64,000 nt of DNA, taken from NCBI GenBank assembly GCA_028288165.1, contig JAQBOG010000020.1, forward strand, positions 1 through 64,000. The letters are read 5' to 3'. The position numbers and the translations under genes are program-made. Below are positions 1-8,676 of the stretch, in pieces; within the stretch, counting starts at the first letter, position 1; each line of letters starts with the position of its first letter. This DNA is from Sphingobacteriales bacterium. Lineage in GTDB: Bacteria > Bacteroidota > Bacteroidia > Sphingobacteriales > Sphingobacteriaceae. The notes beneath the pieces were generated by a model. That model saw nothing but the letters and a program-made list of their open reading frames with translations. It was not told the origin of the DNA and searched no databases.

Positions 1-2
1 TT

Positions 3-206
3 CAAAAAATCGGCGAATACAAAAGAGATAATGGCGTTACCATTCTTCAGGTTAACCGTTGGGATGAGATCATGAATAAACGCAGTGCTTTTGCTCAAGC
101 ATTGAAACTAGATCTTGAATTTACTACCAAATTGCTTGAATTAATTCATAATGAATCGATCCGTAAACAAACGGAGATCATGAATAAAGAAGAAATTGTA
201 GGGTAA
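3..206 (+). CDS. DAHP synthase/chorismate mutase, C-terminal end (partial)
   Basis: Only the last 67 codons are in the window; the gene enters from the left. The visible part carries the motif LQVNRWDEI followed by a helical tail, typical of the type II chorismate mutase (AroQ) domain that Bacteroidetes fuse to the C-terminus of a DAHP synthase. The protein would make DAHP at the entry of the shikimate pathway and convert chorismate to prephenate. Its position just upstream of aroA and aroC, on the same strand, supports an aromatic amino acid gene cluster. The identity rests on the short mutase segment and the neighbourhood. Confidence 0.75.
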   Translation, partial: QKIGEYKRDNGVTILQVNRWDEIMNKRSAFAQALKLDLEFTTKLLELIHNESIRKQTEIMNKEEIVG

Positions 207-227
207 TTAAATTATACATGTCAGGCA

Positions 228-259
228 GCTCAAGGTATATCTTTTGGTATACTTTGAGC
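228..259. other. stem-loop between mutase gene and aroA
   Basis: Inverted repeat: GCTCAAGGTATA pairs, with one bulge, with GGTATACTTTGAGC around a short T-rich loop. There is no long T run after it, so it may be an attenuating or mRNA-processing hairpin rather than a classical terminator. It lies in the 69-bp gap before aroA. Confidence 0.4.
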
Positions 260-275
260 AGGCAGACAAGCACAT

Positions 276-1511
276 ATGAGCAAAATCACTATTTCCAAGC
301 CGCAAAAAACAATCTCTGGAAAAATTCAATTAACCGGATCTAAAAGCGAGAGCAATAGGGCTTTGATCATGCAAGCTTTAAGCAATGGTCAGGTAACAGT
401 TGAAAATTTATCAAAAGCGGCCGATACGGTTACATTAGATAAGATCTTAAAATCTCAAATTTCTGGTACTGAATCGACGTTGGATGTAGGTCCGGCGGGC
501 ACTGCTATGCGTTTTTTGGCTGCTTATGCGGCCATGCAAACTGGCGAAATTATTTTGACGGGATCTGCACGTATGAAACAGCGTCCCATCGGGATTTTGG
601 TTGATGCACTTAGAACTTTGGGCGCAGAAATTAGTTATGTTGAAAATGAAGGCTTCCCTCCTTTGCGGATAAATGGGCCCATTAAACAAAAAACTGGTTC
701 TGTTACCATAAAGGCAAATATCAGCAGTCAGTATATATCTGCATTGCTTTTAATTGCACCCATTTTGCCTGAAGGTTTGCAAATTACCTTTGATGGCGAA
801 TTAACCTCGAAACCTTATGTAGATATGACTTTGGCCATGCTTGAACAAGCCGGCATAAGTTGTACTTGGACGGGAAACAGTGTTTCAATTAAGAGTCAAA
901 ATTTTAATAAATCAAGCATTACGGTAGAACCAGATTGGAGTGCGGCTTCTTATTGGTATGCAATGGTTGCTTTATCTGATGCCGGCGAATTATTCCTTCC
1001 AGGATTAAATCAATATAGTTTGCAGGGTGATAGTAAGATTACAGAAATCATGGCGAACTTTGGTATTACCTCCCAATTTAAAGATGGTGGTGTATATTTG
1101 AAGAAGGAAGATAAAAAGTTGGAACGCAAGATTTTTGATTTTAAAGAATGCCCTGATTTAGCTCAAACAGTGGTGGTTTGCTGTGCAGCACTTGGTCATA
1201 ATGCTACTTTTACTGGTTTGGAAACTTTAAAAATTAAAGAAACTGATCGTGTAAATGCATTACAAGTGGAACTTGCTAAAATCGGCGTAAAACTGATTGA
1301 GAAAAACCAAACTTACAAACTAGACTGCAGTGGACGCCATATTCCGGAGAAAATCACCATAGAAACCTATGATGATCATCGCATGGCAATGGCTTTTGCT
1401 CCTTTGGCATTTGTGGTACCAAACGTAGAAATTGAAGACCCGAACGTGGTTGCCAAATCTTATCCTCATTTTTGGGAAGATTTGGAAAAGGTTGGGTTTG
1501 CTATTGGTTAG
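276..1511 (+). CDS. aroA: 3-phosphoshikimate 1-carboxyvinyltransferase (EPSP synthase)
   Basis: 411 aa, close to the family's usual length. It transfers the enolpyruvyl group of PEP to shikimate 3-phosphate, the sixth step of the shikimate pathway, in the cytoplasm. Visible motifs include the N-terminal GSKSESNRAL substrate loop, the glycine-rich GPAGTAMRF segment (about residues 72-80), PDWSAASYW, and the C-terminal KETDR and DDHRMAMAFA blocks (about residue 368 on). It lies between the DAHP synthase/chorismate mutase gene and aroC on the same strand. The ATG at 276 follows the upstream stop by 69 bp. Confidence 0.97.
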   Translation: MSKITISKPQKTISGKIQLTGSKSESNRALIMQALSNGQVTVENLSKAADTVTLDKILKSQISGTESTLDVGPAGTAMRFLAAYAAMQTGEIILTGSARMKQRPIGILVDALRTLGAEISYVENEGFPPLRINGPIKQKTGSVTIKANISSQYISALLLIAPILPEGLQITFDGELTSKPYVDMTLAMLEQAGISCTWTGNSVSIKSQNFNKSSITVEPDWSAASYWYAMVALSDAGELFLPGLNQYSLQGDSKITEIMANFGITSQFKDGGVYLKKEDKKLERKIFDFKECPDLAQTVVVCCAALGHNATFTGLETLKIKETDRVNALQVELAKIGVKLIEKNQTYKLDCSGRHIPEKITIETYDDHRMAMAFAPLAFVVPNVEIEDPNVVAKSYPHFWEDLEKVGFAIG

Positions 1512-1694
1512 ATATGAGATTTGAGATGTGATATATTAGATCGTATTCTCTGTCATAAAGATTTCAGAATTGAGATATCAAATCCCATTTACTGCCATTA
1601 CCAATCAAATTAAACAATGAAAAACAACAAGATATAGATTTGCTATTTACGCTATACAAGTCTCAAATCTATTATCTCACATCTAACATCTAAT
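1511..1694. repeat. aroA-aroC spacer with imperfect long inverted repeat
   Basis: The spacer is low-complexity. GATATGAGATTTGAGATGTG at its start is mirrored by TCTCAAATCTATTATCTCAC near its end, so the transcript could fold into a long imperfect stem. Such degenerate gagat/atttgag spacers have no coding potential. The aroC start follows directly after an A-rich stretch. Confidence 0.4.
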
Positions 1695-1700
1695 AAAAAA

Positions 1701-2807
1701 ATGGCTGGTAACTCCTTTGGACAATTATTTCGGATCACAACTTTTGGCGAATCTCATGGAGCAGCGGTTGGTGTGATCGTTGATGGTTGCCCTTCAAACA
1801 TTGACGTTGATTTAGAATTTATTCAAGCAGAGTTGGATAAACGCCGACCTGGTCAATCTAAAATCACCACCCAGCGTAAAGAGACCGATACTGTTCAAAT
1901 TTTATCAGGAATTTTTGAAGGCAAAACTACGGGTACGCCGATAGCTATGGTGATTCCGAATGAAGATCAACGTTCAAAAGATTATTCTCATATAAAAGAT
2001 ACCTATCGCCCGTCTCATGCTGATTATACGTACGATGTAAAGTATGGCAACCGTGATTACCGTGGCGGCGGCAGATCATCAGCTCGTGAAACGGTGGCTC
2101 GTGTAGCATCTGGTGCATTAGCTAAGCTATATCTTAAACAATTAGGTATCGAAATATTTGCGCACGTTTCTGCAGTAGGAACCATTGATTCGCCAAATAT
2201 TGAATTAACAGATCTGAATGAATTAACAGAGATTCGTGAAAGCAATATTGTACGTTGTGCAGATCCGGCAACGGCTCATGAAATGATCGAACTAATTGAT
2301 GGAATTCGTAAAGCAGGCGATACCATTGGCGGCAAAATAGCTTGCGTGATTCGTAATTGCCCTGCTGGTTTAGGCGAACCTGTTTTTGATAAACTTCATG
2401 CAGATTTAGGAAAAGCCATGTTAAGCATTAACGCTGTTCATGGTTTTGAATATGGTTCCGGCTTTTTAGGATCTGAAATGATCGGATCAGAGCATAACGA
2501 TATTTTTGTTGCGAATAACAAAGGCGAACCGAGAGATTTAAAATTAAAAACTGTTACTAACTTTTCCGGTGGTATTCAAGGCGGAATTTCAAATGGGATG
2601 GATATTACATTCAAAGTGGCTTTTAAACCAGTTGCAACCATCATGCAAAATCAGGCAACGGTAAGTTCTTCTGGAGAAGCAGCAGAAGTTTTCGGCAAAG
2701 GCCGACATGATCCTTGTGTGGTGCCACGTGCCGTGGCTATTGTAGAAGCAATGGCAGCGCTTGTAATAGCAGATCACTTTTTAAGGAATAAGGCTTATAA
2801 TGGCTAA
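1701..2807 (+). CDS. aroC: chorismate synthase
   Basis: 368 aa, normal for the family. It catalyses the last shikimate step, the FMN-dependent trans-1,4 elimination that turns EPSP into chorismate. Signature segments are visible: [18 protein letters not shown] at the N-terminus, the [18 protein letters not shown] block (about residues 121-138), and the C-terminal [20 protein letters not shown] region. It lies downstream of aroA in the same direction and is closed by a strong hairpin terminator 4 bp after the stop. Confidence 0.98.
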   Translation: MAGNSFGQLFRITTFGESHGAAVGVIVDGCPSNIDVDLEFIQAELDKRRPGQSKITTQRKETDTVQILSGIFEGKTTGTPIAMVIPNEDQRSKDYSHIKDTYRPSHADYTYDVKYGNRDYRGGGRSSARETVARVASGALAKLYLKQLGIEIFAHVSAVGTIDSPNIELTDLNELTEIRESNIVRCADPATAHEMIELIDGIRKAGDTIGGKIACVIRNCPAGLGEPVFDKLHADLGKAMLSINAVHGFEYGSGFLGSEMIGSEHNDIFVANNKGEPRDLKLKTVTNFSGGIQGGISNGMDITFKVAFKPVATIMQNQATVSSSGEAAEVFGKGRHDPCVVPRAVAIVEAMAALVIADHFLRNKAYNG

Positions 2808-2810
2808 TGA

Positions 2811-2845
2811 AAAACCCTGATTCGAAATCGAATCAGGGTTTTTTG
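2811..2845 (+). terminator. rho-independent terminator of aroC
   Basis: Perfect stem ACCCTGATTCG/CGAATCAGGGT with an AAAT-type loop, followed by a T6 run, a few bases after the aroC stop. It closes the aro cluster. Confidence 0.9.
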
Positions 2846-2941
2846 TAACATGTGATTCTAACAGTTCTCATCTTTCGCCCCTTCTTTTCAACACCACCAA
2901 AGAGATAAGCTATTTCGTCCAAAAAGTGTTAATTTTATTTT

Positions 2942-3234
2942 ATGACTTTATCCAGCACAGAAATTCAGGCAATCAAATCGTATTTTTCAAATAAACCAGT
3001 GCAAAAAGCATTTGTTTTTGGCTCGTATTCAAGAGATGAGGCATCCGCCGATAGCGTTGTGGATTTATTAGTGGAGCTAGATTATTCCCAACATATAGGT
3101 TAGGATTTGTGGAGATGAAGTTTGAGTTAGAAGAGAAACTTCATAAAAAAATTGATCTAGTCTCTAGCAATGCAGTTTCAAAATATATCTTACCATTTAT
3201 AAATAAAGACAAAAAACTTATTTATGAAAGGTAG
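2942..3234 (+). pseudogene. MntA-like minimal nucleotidyltransferase antitoxin, broken
   Basis: The translation begins MTLSSTEIQAIKSYF and carries the nucleotidyltransferase signature GSYSRDEA...DLL. Two lesions follow: an in-frame TAG where a leucine codon is expected, just after the residues SQHIG, and a 1-nt loss a few codons later. Reading in the corrected frame continues with a typical MNT tail to a TAG at 3232-3234. The first catalytic aspartate of the DxD pair also appears lost (SVVDLL instead of SDVDLL). In HEPN-MNT systems this protein AMPylates and neutralises the HepT toxin. It overlaps the next gene by 11 bp, as such pairs usually do. Confidence 0.75.
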
Positions 3235-3568
3235 AATTGAGGATAAGCAACGATTACTGCATATTATCGAAGCTATTTCTGAAATTCAGGTATATACAGA
3301 AAACGAAAGTTAAGATGTTTTTATTTCAAATTCGATGATGCGTTTTGCCTCCATAAAGCAATTAGAAATTATTGGAGAAGCTGCAAATTATCTATCTGCG
3401 GAAACAAAAGAAAGATTTTCAAATGTTGAATGGAAGCAAATAATTGGAATGAGACATATTCTAGTACATGAATATTTCGGGATAGACGCAAACCTAATTT
3501 GGCAAGTAATTATGAATGATTTGCCCACCCTGAAAGCGAAAATAGAAGTTGTAGAAAAAACCTTTTAA
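3224..3568 (+). pseudogene. HepT-like HEPN toxin, interrupted by a stop
   Basis: The reading frame starts at ATG 3224 (MKGRIEDKQRLL), meets an in-frame TAA near 3312, and continues in the same frame to 3568. The C-terminal part shows the HEPN RNase motif R-x4-H (RHILVH) followed by the usual EYFGID. An alternative start at 3335 would give only the last 77 residues. Known HepT proteins are tRNA- or mRNA-targeting toxins paired with MntA. Since both members are damaged, the module is almost certainly dead. Confidence 0.75.
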
Positions 3569-3634
3569 ACTATTCTAATATATGTTTCAATAACGTTCAA
3601 AAAGACATCAAATTCAACTAATCAAAACACTTCC

Positions 3635-6055
3635 CTATTTATACAATGCCGGAAATTTATCCGGATTCGTTTCATTCATCATTTCTAACGCAAGCTCTAT
3701 TACATCATCCACAGAAGGTTTGCTGAAATAATCTCCATCAGAACCATACGGGCTGCGATGAGGTTTTGCACTCAACGTTCTTGGTTGGCCATCTAAATGA
3801 AAATAACCTTTTTGATTCTCTATAACCTGTTGTAAAATGTAAGCAGAGCCACCACCAGGAACATCTTCATCAACCACCATTAACTTATTGGTGCGTTTTA
3901 ATGATTTAGCACACAAGTGATCGTAATCAAAAGGAAGTAAGGTTTGAGGATCTACGATTTCGACTTCGATTCCTAATTTTGCTAGCTCTTCTGCTGCTTC
4001 CTGAACAATGCGAAGCGTAGAACCATAAGAAACGATGGTTATATCTGTTCCGTGCCGAAGGATTTCTGCTTTCCCGATTGGTACGGTGTACTCACCTATG
4101 TTAGATGGCAATTTTTCCTTTAACCGATATCCGTTAAGGCATTCAATAATCAATGCTGGTTCATCAGCACGAAGTAAGGTATTATACATTCCCGATGCTT
4201 GGGTCATATCTCTAGGCACACAAACGTGTATTCCTCTAATAGAACCCAACAACATCGACATCGGTGAACCTGAATGCCAAACGCCTTCCAAACGATGGCC
4301 TCGAGTACGGATAATTAAGGGTGCTTTTTGTCCGGCTTTGGTACGATAGCTTAGCGTTGCTAAATCATCACTTAAAACATTCAGCGCATATAAAACATAA
4401 TCGAGGTATTGAATTTCGGCAATGGGCTTCAATCCGCGTAAAGCCAAACCGATGCCCTGACCAATAATGGTCATTTCACGAATACCGGTATCAGAAATGC
4501 GTATCTTTCCATATTTTTCCTGCAGACCAGAAAAGCCCTGGTTCACATCCCCTATTTGACCAACATCTTCACCAAAAGCAATAATGCGTGGATCACGGGC
4601 GAAATTGGCATCAAAGCAGGCGTTTAATAATTCACGGCCGTCTAGCATCCTTGAATCATCATTGTATTCAACATCAACTACTGGAATGTGATGTGGTGCT
4701 TCGGGAGTTGCTGTAAATAAGGTTGAATTGAATTTTTCGTAATTTAAATCTGATTGAGTTTGGTACCAGTTAAGTAGATCATGTTTTTCAACTGATTCAG
4801 TATGTCTTAAAATACGGAAAACCCGGCGAACGGCACTAATAAGTTCTTTACGAGACACATCAACAATGGTACTAAGCTTTTGTGTGATCTCCTTTACTTC
4901 CTCATTATTTATATGTTTTAATAATTCTATCGCTTCGTCAGCTTCCACTTTAATGGCCGCATGCGCATCAACCCAGGCTCTTTTTTGGCAATCACGAACA
5001 TACACCTTTGCTGTTTCTTCTAATTCAACTAAATCTTCTTCATTTGCTATTGCAGATTCAAGGATCCATTTCCGCATTTGAACGAGGCAATCATATTCAG
5101 CTTCCCAATGAAGTCTTTCTACCGGTTTATATCTTTCATGTGATCCTGAACTTGAATGACCTTGGGGCTGGGTCATCTCGGTTACGTGAATCATTACTGG
5201 TATGTGCTTTTCACGACAAAACTGAATGGCTTTCTCATACGTTTCGCATAAGCCCGGGTAATCCCAGCCTCTTACTTTAAATATTTCGAAACCAGCTCCT
5301 TTTTCATCACGCTGAAAACCTTTCAGCACTTCAGAAATGTCTTCTTTAGTTGTTTGATATTCGGCAGGGACAGAAATGCCGTAATTATCGTCCCAAATAG
5401 ATATTGCCATCGGAATTTGTAATACTCCGGCAGCATTAATCGCTTCAAAAAATACCCCTTCAGAAGTCGAAGCATTGCCTATAGTACCGAAAGCAACTTC
5501 GTTTCCGTTAACTGAAAAATTCTTTAAATACTCTAATTCCGGATTATTACGATATAGTTTGGAGGCTTGAGCCAGGCCAATTAAGCGAGCCATTTGTCCG
5601 CCTGTTGGAGAAATATCTGACGAACAATTTTTCAAAACTGTTAAATCTTTCCAGCTTCCATCTGCATTTAAGGTACGAGTAGAAAAGTGGCAATTCATTT
5701 GCCTTCCGGCGGATGAAGGATCAGCAACGACATCTGTGTGTGCATACAATTGCGCAAAAAATTCGCTCATGGTTACCATTCCGGCTGCAAACATGAACGT
5801 TTGATCTCTGTAATATCCTGAGCGCCAGTCACCTTTTTTAAAGGCCTTGGCCATTGCCAATTGGGCTACTTCTTTGCCATCACCAAAAATGCCAAACTTC
5901 GCTTTTCCGGTTAATACTTCCCTTCGCCCAAGAATACTTGCCTGTCTGCTTTCGAAAGCAATTTTATAGTCGTTTACAATGATCTGTTTAAAATCATTAA
6001 AACTAAGTTCTGAAGAATCAATATGAGTGGTGAGTTTGACTTCTGACGTTAGCAT
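3635..6055 (-). CDS. fused 2-oxoacid dehydrogenase E1 (alpha and beta subunits)
   Basis: 806 aa, the length of an E1-alpha plus an E1-beta subunit. The N-terminal half (about residues 60-400) has the thiamine-binding region with STSEGVFFEAINAAG and WDDNYGIS. The C-terminal half (about 480-806) has EDVGQIGDVNQGF, the TDTGIREMTIIGQGIG-like segment, and PHRSPYG near the end. The reaction is oxidative decarboxylation of a 2-oxo acid, most likely branched-chain, with transfer of the acyl group to lipoyl-E2. Single-chain E1 enzymes are common in Bacteroidetes. No E2 or E3 gene is adjacent. Substrate choice cannot be read from the sequence. Confidence 0.9.
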   Translation of the reverse strand: MLTSEVKLTTHIDSSELSFNDFKQIIVNDYKIAFESRQASILGRREVLTGKAKFGIFGDGKEVAQLAMAKAFKKGDWRSGYYRDQTFMFAAGMVTMSEFFAQLYAHTDVVADPSSAGRQMNCHFSTRTLNADGSWKDLTVLKNCSSDISPTGGQMARLIGLAQASKLYRNNPELEYLKNFSVNGNEVAFGTIGNASTSEGVFFEAINAAGVLQIPMAISIWDDNYGISVPAEYQTTKEDISEVLKGFQRDEKGAGFEIFKVRGWDYPGLCETYEKAIQFCREKHIPVMIHVTEMTQPQGHSSSGSHERYKPVERLHWEAEYDCLVQMRKWILESAIANEEDLVELEETAKVYVRDCQKRAWVDAHAAIKVEADEAIELLKHINNEEVKEITQKLSTIVDVSRKELISAVRRVFRILRHTESVEKHDLLNWYQTQSDLNYEKFNSTLFTATPEAPHHIPVVDVEYNDDSRMLDGRELLNACFDANFARDPRIIAFGEDVGQIGDVNQGFSGLQEKYGKIRISDTGIREMTIIGQGIGLALRGLKPIAEIQYLDYVLYALNVLSDDLATLSYRTKAGQKAPLIIRTRGHRLEGVWHSGSPMSMLLGSIRGIHVCVPRDMTQASGMYNTLLRADEPALIIECLNGYRLKEKLPSNIGEYTVPIGKAEILRHGTDITIVSYGSTLRIVQEAAEELAKLGIEVEIVDPQTLLPFDYDHLCAKSLKRTNKLMVVDEDVPGGGSAYILQQVIENQKGYFHLDGQPRTLSAKPHRSPYGSDGDYFSKPSVDDVIELALEMMNETNPDKFPALYK

Positions 6056-6195
6056 AGATAGGCAAGTTAAGGGTCAAAAATAACAAATCGGCTGATCAAT
6101 TATAATCTAGTCAATATAAATATTCTAGACTTACTATTTTGTTATTACAATTAAGTATTATTGATAGAGAAATGTTTTTTTATTTTGGATCAATT

Positions 6196-6225
6196 TTTGG
6201 ATTAACTAAAATCTAATTACATTCG
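6196..6225 (+). promoter_or_regulatory. candidate Bacteroidetes-type promoter for the DUF1573 gene
   Basis: TTTG (6196-6199), an 18-bp spacer and TACATTCG (6218-6225), a one-mismatch match to the -7 box TAnnTTTG, lie 16 bp before the start codon at 6242. Spacing fits the family sigma factor's known -33/-7 pattern. Confidence 0.4.
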
Positions 6226-6241
6226 TATAAACATATAAACG

Positions 6242-6634
6242 ATGAAAAGAATACTATCAATATGCGCAGTAGTTATAGGTTTTATAGCCTTTACTGCAAT
6301 GCAGTCAGCTAATCAAGCCGAATTTAAATTTGAAACAGAAACTCACGACTTTGGAAAGATCCCGCAAGGCAAACCTGTAAGTGTTGATTTTAAATTTACA
6401 AATATCGGTGAGGAGCCTCTAATTATTTCGAATGTAGAAACTACTTGTGGTTGTACAACGAAAGAATACACTAAAACTCCTATCAAAAAAGGTGGGTCAG
6501 GTGTTGTTACAGTGACTTATAATGCCAATGCAGTTTCTCCTTTTACAAAAGGAATTACTGTTAAATCTAACGCTAAGACTCCCGTTAAAGTGTTATACAT
6601 TAAAGGTGAAGTAGTAGCAGCAAGCTCGAAATAG
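6242..6634 (+). CDS. DUF1573 domain exported protein
   Basis: 130 aa with an N-terminal signal peptide (MKRILSICAVVIGFIAFTAM) and one DUF1573 Ig-like domain: FETETHDFGKIPQG, then VDFKFTNIGEEPLIISNVETTCGCT and a C-terminal beta strand ending in IKGEV. The CGC motif is characteristic of the family. It is likely periplasmic or surface-attached. The function of such single-domain proteins is not established. It is monocistronic, with a candidate promoter upstream and a terminator downstream. Confidence 0.88.
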   Translation: MKRILSICAVVIGFIAFTAMQSANQAEFKFETETHDFGKIPQGKPVSVDFKFTNIGEEPLIISNVETTCGCTTKEYTKTPIKKGGSGVVTVTYNANAVSPFTKGITVKSNAKTPVKVLYIKGEVVAASSK

Positions 6635-6660
6635 TACCCAATAAGATAAATATTTTTTGA

Positions 6661-6689
6661 AACCTCTCCCAAAACGGAGAGGTTTTTTT
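6661..6689 (+). terminator. rho-independent terminator of the DUF1573 gene
   Basis: Stem AACCTCTCC/GGAGAGGTT with a CAAAAC-type loop and a T7 run, 26 bp after the stop. Confidence 0.85.
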
Positions 6690-6705
6690 ATTTTTGTGGT
6701 TCTAT

Positions 6706-7932
6706 ATGCCAAATATTTCCAACAAAGGGCAGCACATGCCTGCGTCTCCCATTCGAAAATTGACTCCTTATGCAGATAAGGCTAAGAAGGATGGTAAAAA
6801 AGTGTTCCATTTAAATATTGGGCAGCCGGATATCGAAACACCGGAAATAATGCTTGATGCGATTAAGAATATTGATTTTAAAGTTTGGGCTTATACGCCA
6901 TCGGAAGGTATAGCCTCATATCGTGAAAAACTTGCCGAATACTATAATGATTTGGGTTACAATATCACACCCGAAAACATCATTATCACCAACGGTGGTT
7001 CTGAAGGTTTCACTATAGCGATTCAGGCTTGCCTTGATCCGGGTGATGAAATAATTGTACCTGAACCATTTTATGCCAATTATAATGGCTTTGCTTGCAT
7101 GAGCGATGCAGTTATTATTCCGGTATTATCAAACATTGATGATGGTTTTGCGCTTCCGCCGATTAGTGAATTTGAAAAATTAATTACTCCTAAAACAAAG
7201 GCATTTTTTATTTGCAATCCTAACAACCCAACCGGTTATTTGTATTCCAGAGAAGAATTGGAAGCGATAAAAGAGCTTTGTTTAAAGTACGATTTGTACT
7301 TATTTGCAGACGAAGCTTACCGGGATTTCTGTTATGATGGAAATAAATTTGTTTCCCCCATGCACTTGGAAGGAATTCATGAACATGTTATAGTTATAGA
7401 TACATTATCAAAACGTTACAGTGCGTGTGGCGCCCGACTAGGTTTCTTAATAACTAAAAATCAAAAAGTACTTTCAACCGCTATAAAGTTTGCGCAAACC
7501 CGTTTAAGTGCGGGCATGGTGGCACAGATTGCTGGTCAGGCTGCTATTGATACTCCAAAATCATATTTCGATAAAGTAATTAATGAGTATAGCGAACGTC
7601 GTAAAATATTGGTTGAAGCTTTAAATAAAATGGATGGGGTTTATTGCCCTAATCCGGGTGGTGCTTTCTACGTAGTAGCCAGATTCCCAATTGACGATGC
7701 AGAAGTTTTTTGTCAATGGATTTTGGAAAAATTTGAACACAACAATCAAACAGTAATGATGGCGCCTGCAAGCGGATTTTATAGCACTCCGGGTGCTGGT
7801 AAAAACGAAATTCGCTTAGCTTACGTTATTAATAAAAATGATTTAAAAACTGCAGTGATCTGCCTTGAAAAGGCTCTTCAGGAATATCCTGGCAGAGTTA
7901 CCATGAAGGAAACTGTAAGTATTGAGTTATAA
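6706..7932 (+). CDS. PLP-dependent aminotransferase, class I/II (AspC-like)
   Basis: 408 aa from the ATG at 6706. The frame is open 12 bp further upstream from a TTG, but family members begin MPNIS.KG..MPASPIRKL, so 6706 is preferred. Seen: NIGQPDIETP, TNGGSEGF (cofactor phosphate region), CNPNNPTGYLYS, the ADEAYRDFCY segment with the PLP-contacting D and Y, and DTLSKRYSACGARLGF with the Schiff-base lysine (SK). It transfers amino groups between amino acids and 2-oxo acids; the substrate is unknown. Only about 16 bp separate the preceding T-run from the ATG, and TATTTTTG (6689-6696) fits a -7 box, so the mRNA may be almost leaderless. Confidence 0.9.
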   Translation: MPNISNKGQHMPASPIRKLTPYADKAKKDGKKVFHLNIGQPDIETPEIMLDAIKNIDFKVWAYTPSEGIASYREKLAEYYNDLGYNITPENIIITNGGSEGFTIAIQACLDPGDEIIVPEPFYANYNGFACMSDAVIIPVLSNIDDGFALPPISEFEKLITPKTKAFFICNPNNPTGYLYSREELEAIKELCLKYDLYLFADEAYRDFCYDGNKFVSPMHLEGIHEHVIVIDTLSKRYSACGARLGFLITKNQKVLSTAIKFAQTRLSAGMVAQIAGQAAIDTPKSYFDKVINEYSERRKILVEALNKMDGVYCPNPGGAFYVVARFPIDDAEVFCQWILEKFEHNNQTVMMAPASGFYSTPGAGKNEIRLAYVINKNDLKTAVICLEKALQEYPGRVTMKETVSIEL

Positions 7933-8063
7933 TTGAGTATAGAGTTTATAGTTTGGAGTAATTTAGCGTAAATTTGTAATTAAGTTGGAAAAGACAGTAA
8001 GTCGGGAAGTCCGAAAGGCTAAGCGACTTACAACTCAAAACTTACAACTCAAAACTCAAAAAA

Positions 8064-8428
8064 GGGGCCGACCGGAATTGACAGGATGGAGAGAAGTATG
8101 TAAGCATGCAGCGCATTGTTAGTCTAGCGCTTTAATCTGAACTTTCAACTTTCAAATGGCGAAAATACATACGCCTTAGCTGCCTAATTTAGAATTAAGT
8201 AAGCTTTTGTTCCGTCAGGGTCTGTTCTGTTACCTGACATCCGGAGCATCGACTAACAGAGCTGGTCATGGTTTAATAGTGTAATAACCAGACGAGACAA
8301 GACACTTACGGAAGACGGTACAGGTGAACTTCTGACCTTCCCCTTCCCGACAATTTAACAGCAGTTAAGCATGTAGAAAGCATAATTTGTCCCATGTTTG
8401 GACGAGGGTTCGAATCCCTCCGGCTCCA
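8064..8428 (+). ncRNA. ssrA: transfer-messenger RNA (tmRNA)
   Basis: About 365 nt. The 5' end GGGGCCGACCGGAATTGACA and the 3' end GGTTCGAATCCCTCCGGCTCC pair as a tRNA-like acceptor stem (GGGGCCG with CGGCTCC) plus a T arm. The tag reading frame at 8158-8187 encodes GENTYALAA followed by TAA, matching the Bacteroidetes GE.xYALAA pattern. tmRNA rescues stalled ribosomes with SmpB and tags the nascent peptide for proteolysis. CCA is not encoded. The 3' end serves as the attachment site of the island. Confidence 0.96.
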
Positions 8429-8429
8429 C
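8415..8429 (+). other. attL core of the genomic island (tmRNA 3' end)
   Basis: TCCCTCCGGCTCCAC is the end of ssrA and recurs identically at 48663-48677. The flanks differ immediately outside it on the right (GAAAAC here, TTAATT there). With an integrase 250 bp inside, this is the left boundary of an integrated element. Confidence 0.85.
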
Positions 8430-8451
8430 GAAAACGGTATCAAACACCACT

Positions 8452-8486
8452 AAAACCCCTCAAACGCTACGTTTAAGGGGTTTTTT
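8452..8486 (+). terminator. terminator downstream of ssrA, supplied by the island
   Basis: Stem AACCCCTcAAACG / CGTTTaAGGGGTT with a T6 run, 24 bp after the tmRNA. It lies inside the island, so the incoming element provides a new terminator for ssrA. A different one follows the right att copy at 48701. Confidence 0.85.
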
Positions 8487-8505
8487 GTTGCATTTTGGTG
8501 TCATT

Positions 8506-8577
8506 TGCTCACCATTGAACGGCCATTCTGGTGAGCATTCTGGTGAGCACCTACTTTTCAAAAAGGTGCTCACCAGA
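8506..8577. promoter_or_regulatory. integrase arm-type repeats, left end
   Basis: Four copies of TGGTGAGCA: two direct (8527-8537 and 8539-8549, both TCTGGTGAGCA) and two reversed (8506-8514 and 8567-8577). They lie 77-150 bp from the att core. Similar copies occur at the right end. Multiple short repeats flanking the core are what IntDOT-like integrases and their accessory proteins bind. Confidence 0.6.
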
Positions 8578-8603
8578 ACACCTGTAACTAATTGACATAC
8601 AAC

Positions 8604-8622
8604 ATGTTCAGCGATTGAACAT
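8604..8622. promoter_or_regulatory. inverted repeat upstream of the integrase (possible operator)
   Basis: ATGTTCA-GCGAT-TGAACAT, 55 bp before the integrase start. A longer version (CAAGATGTTCA-5-TGAACATCTTG) stands at the equivalent place before the second integrase, which suggests a conserved control site. Confidence 0.5.
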
Positions 8623-8676
8623 CTTGCGAGAATTATGCTGTGAAGGTAAATTTGTTTAACTTTTTAACAGCTTTTT

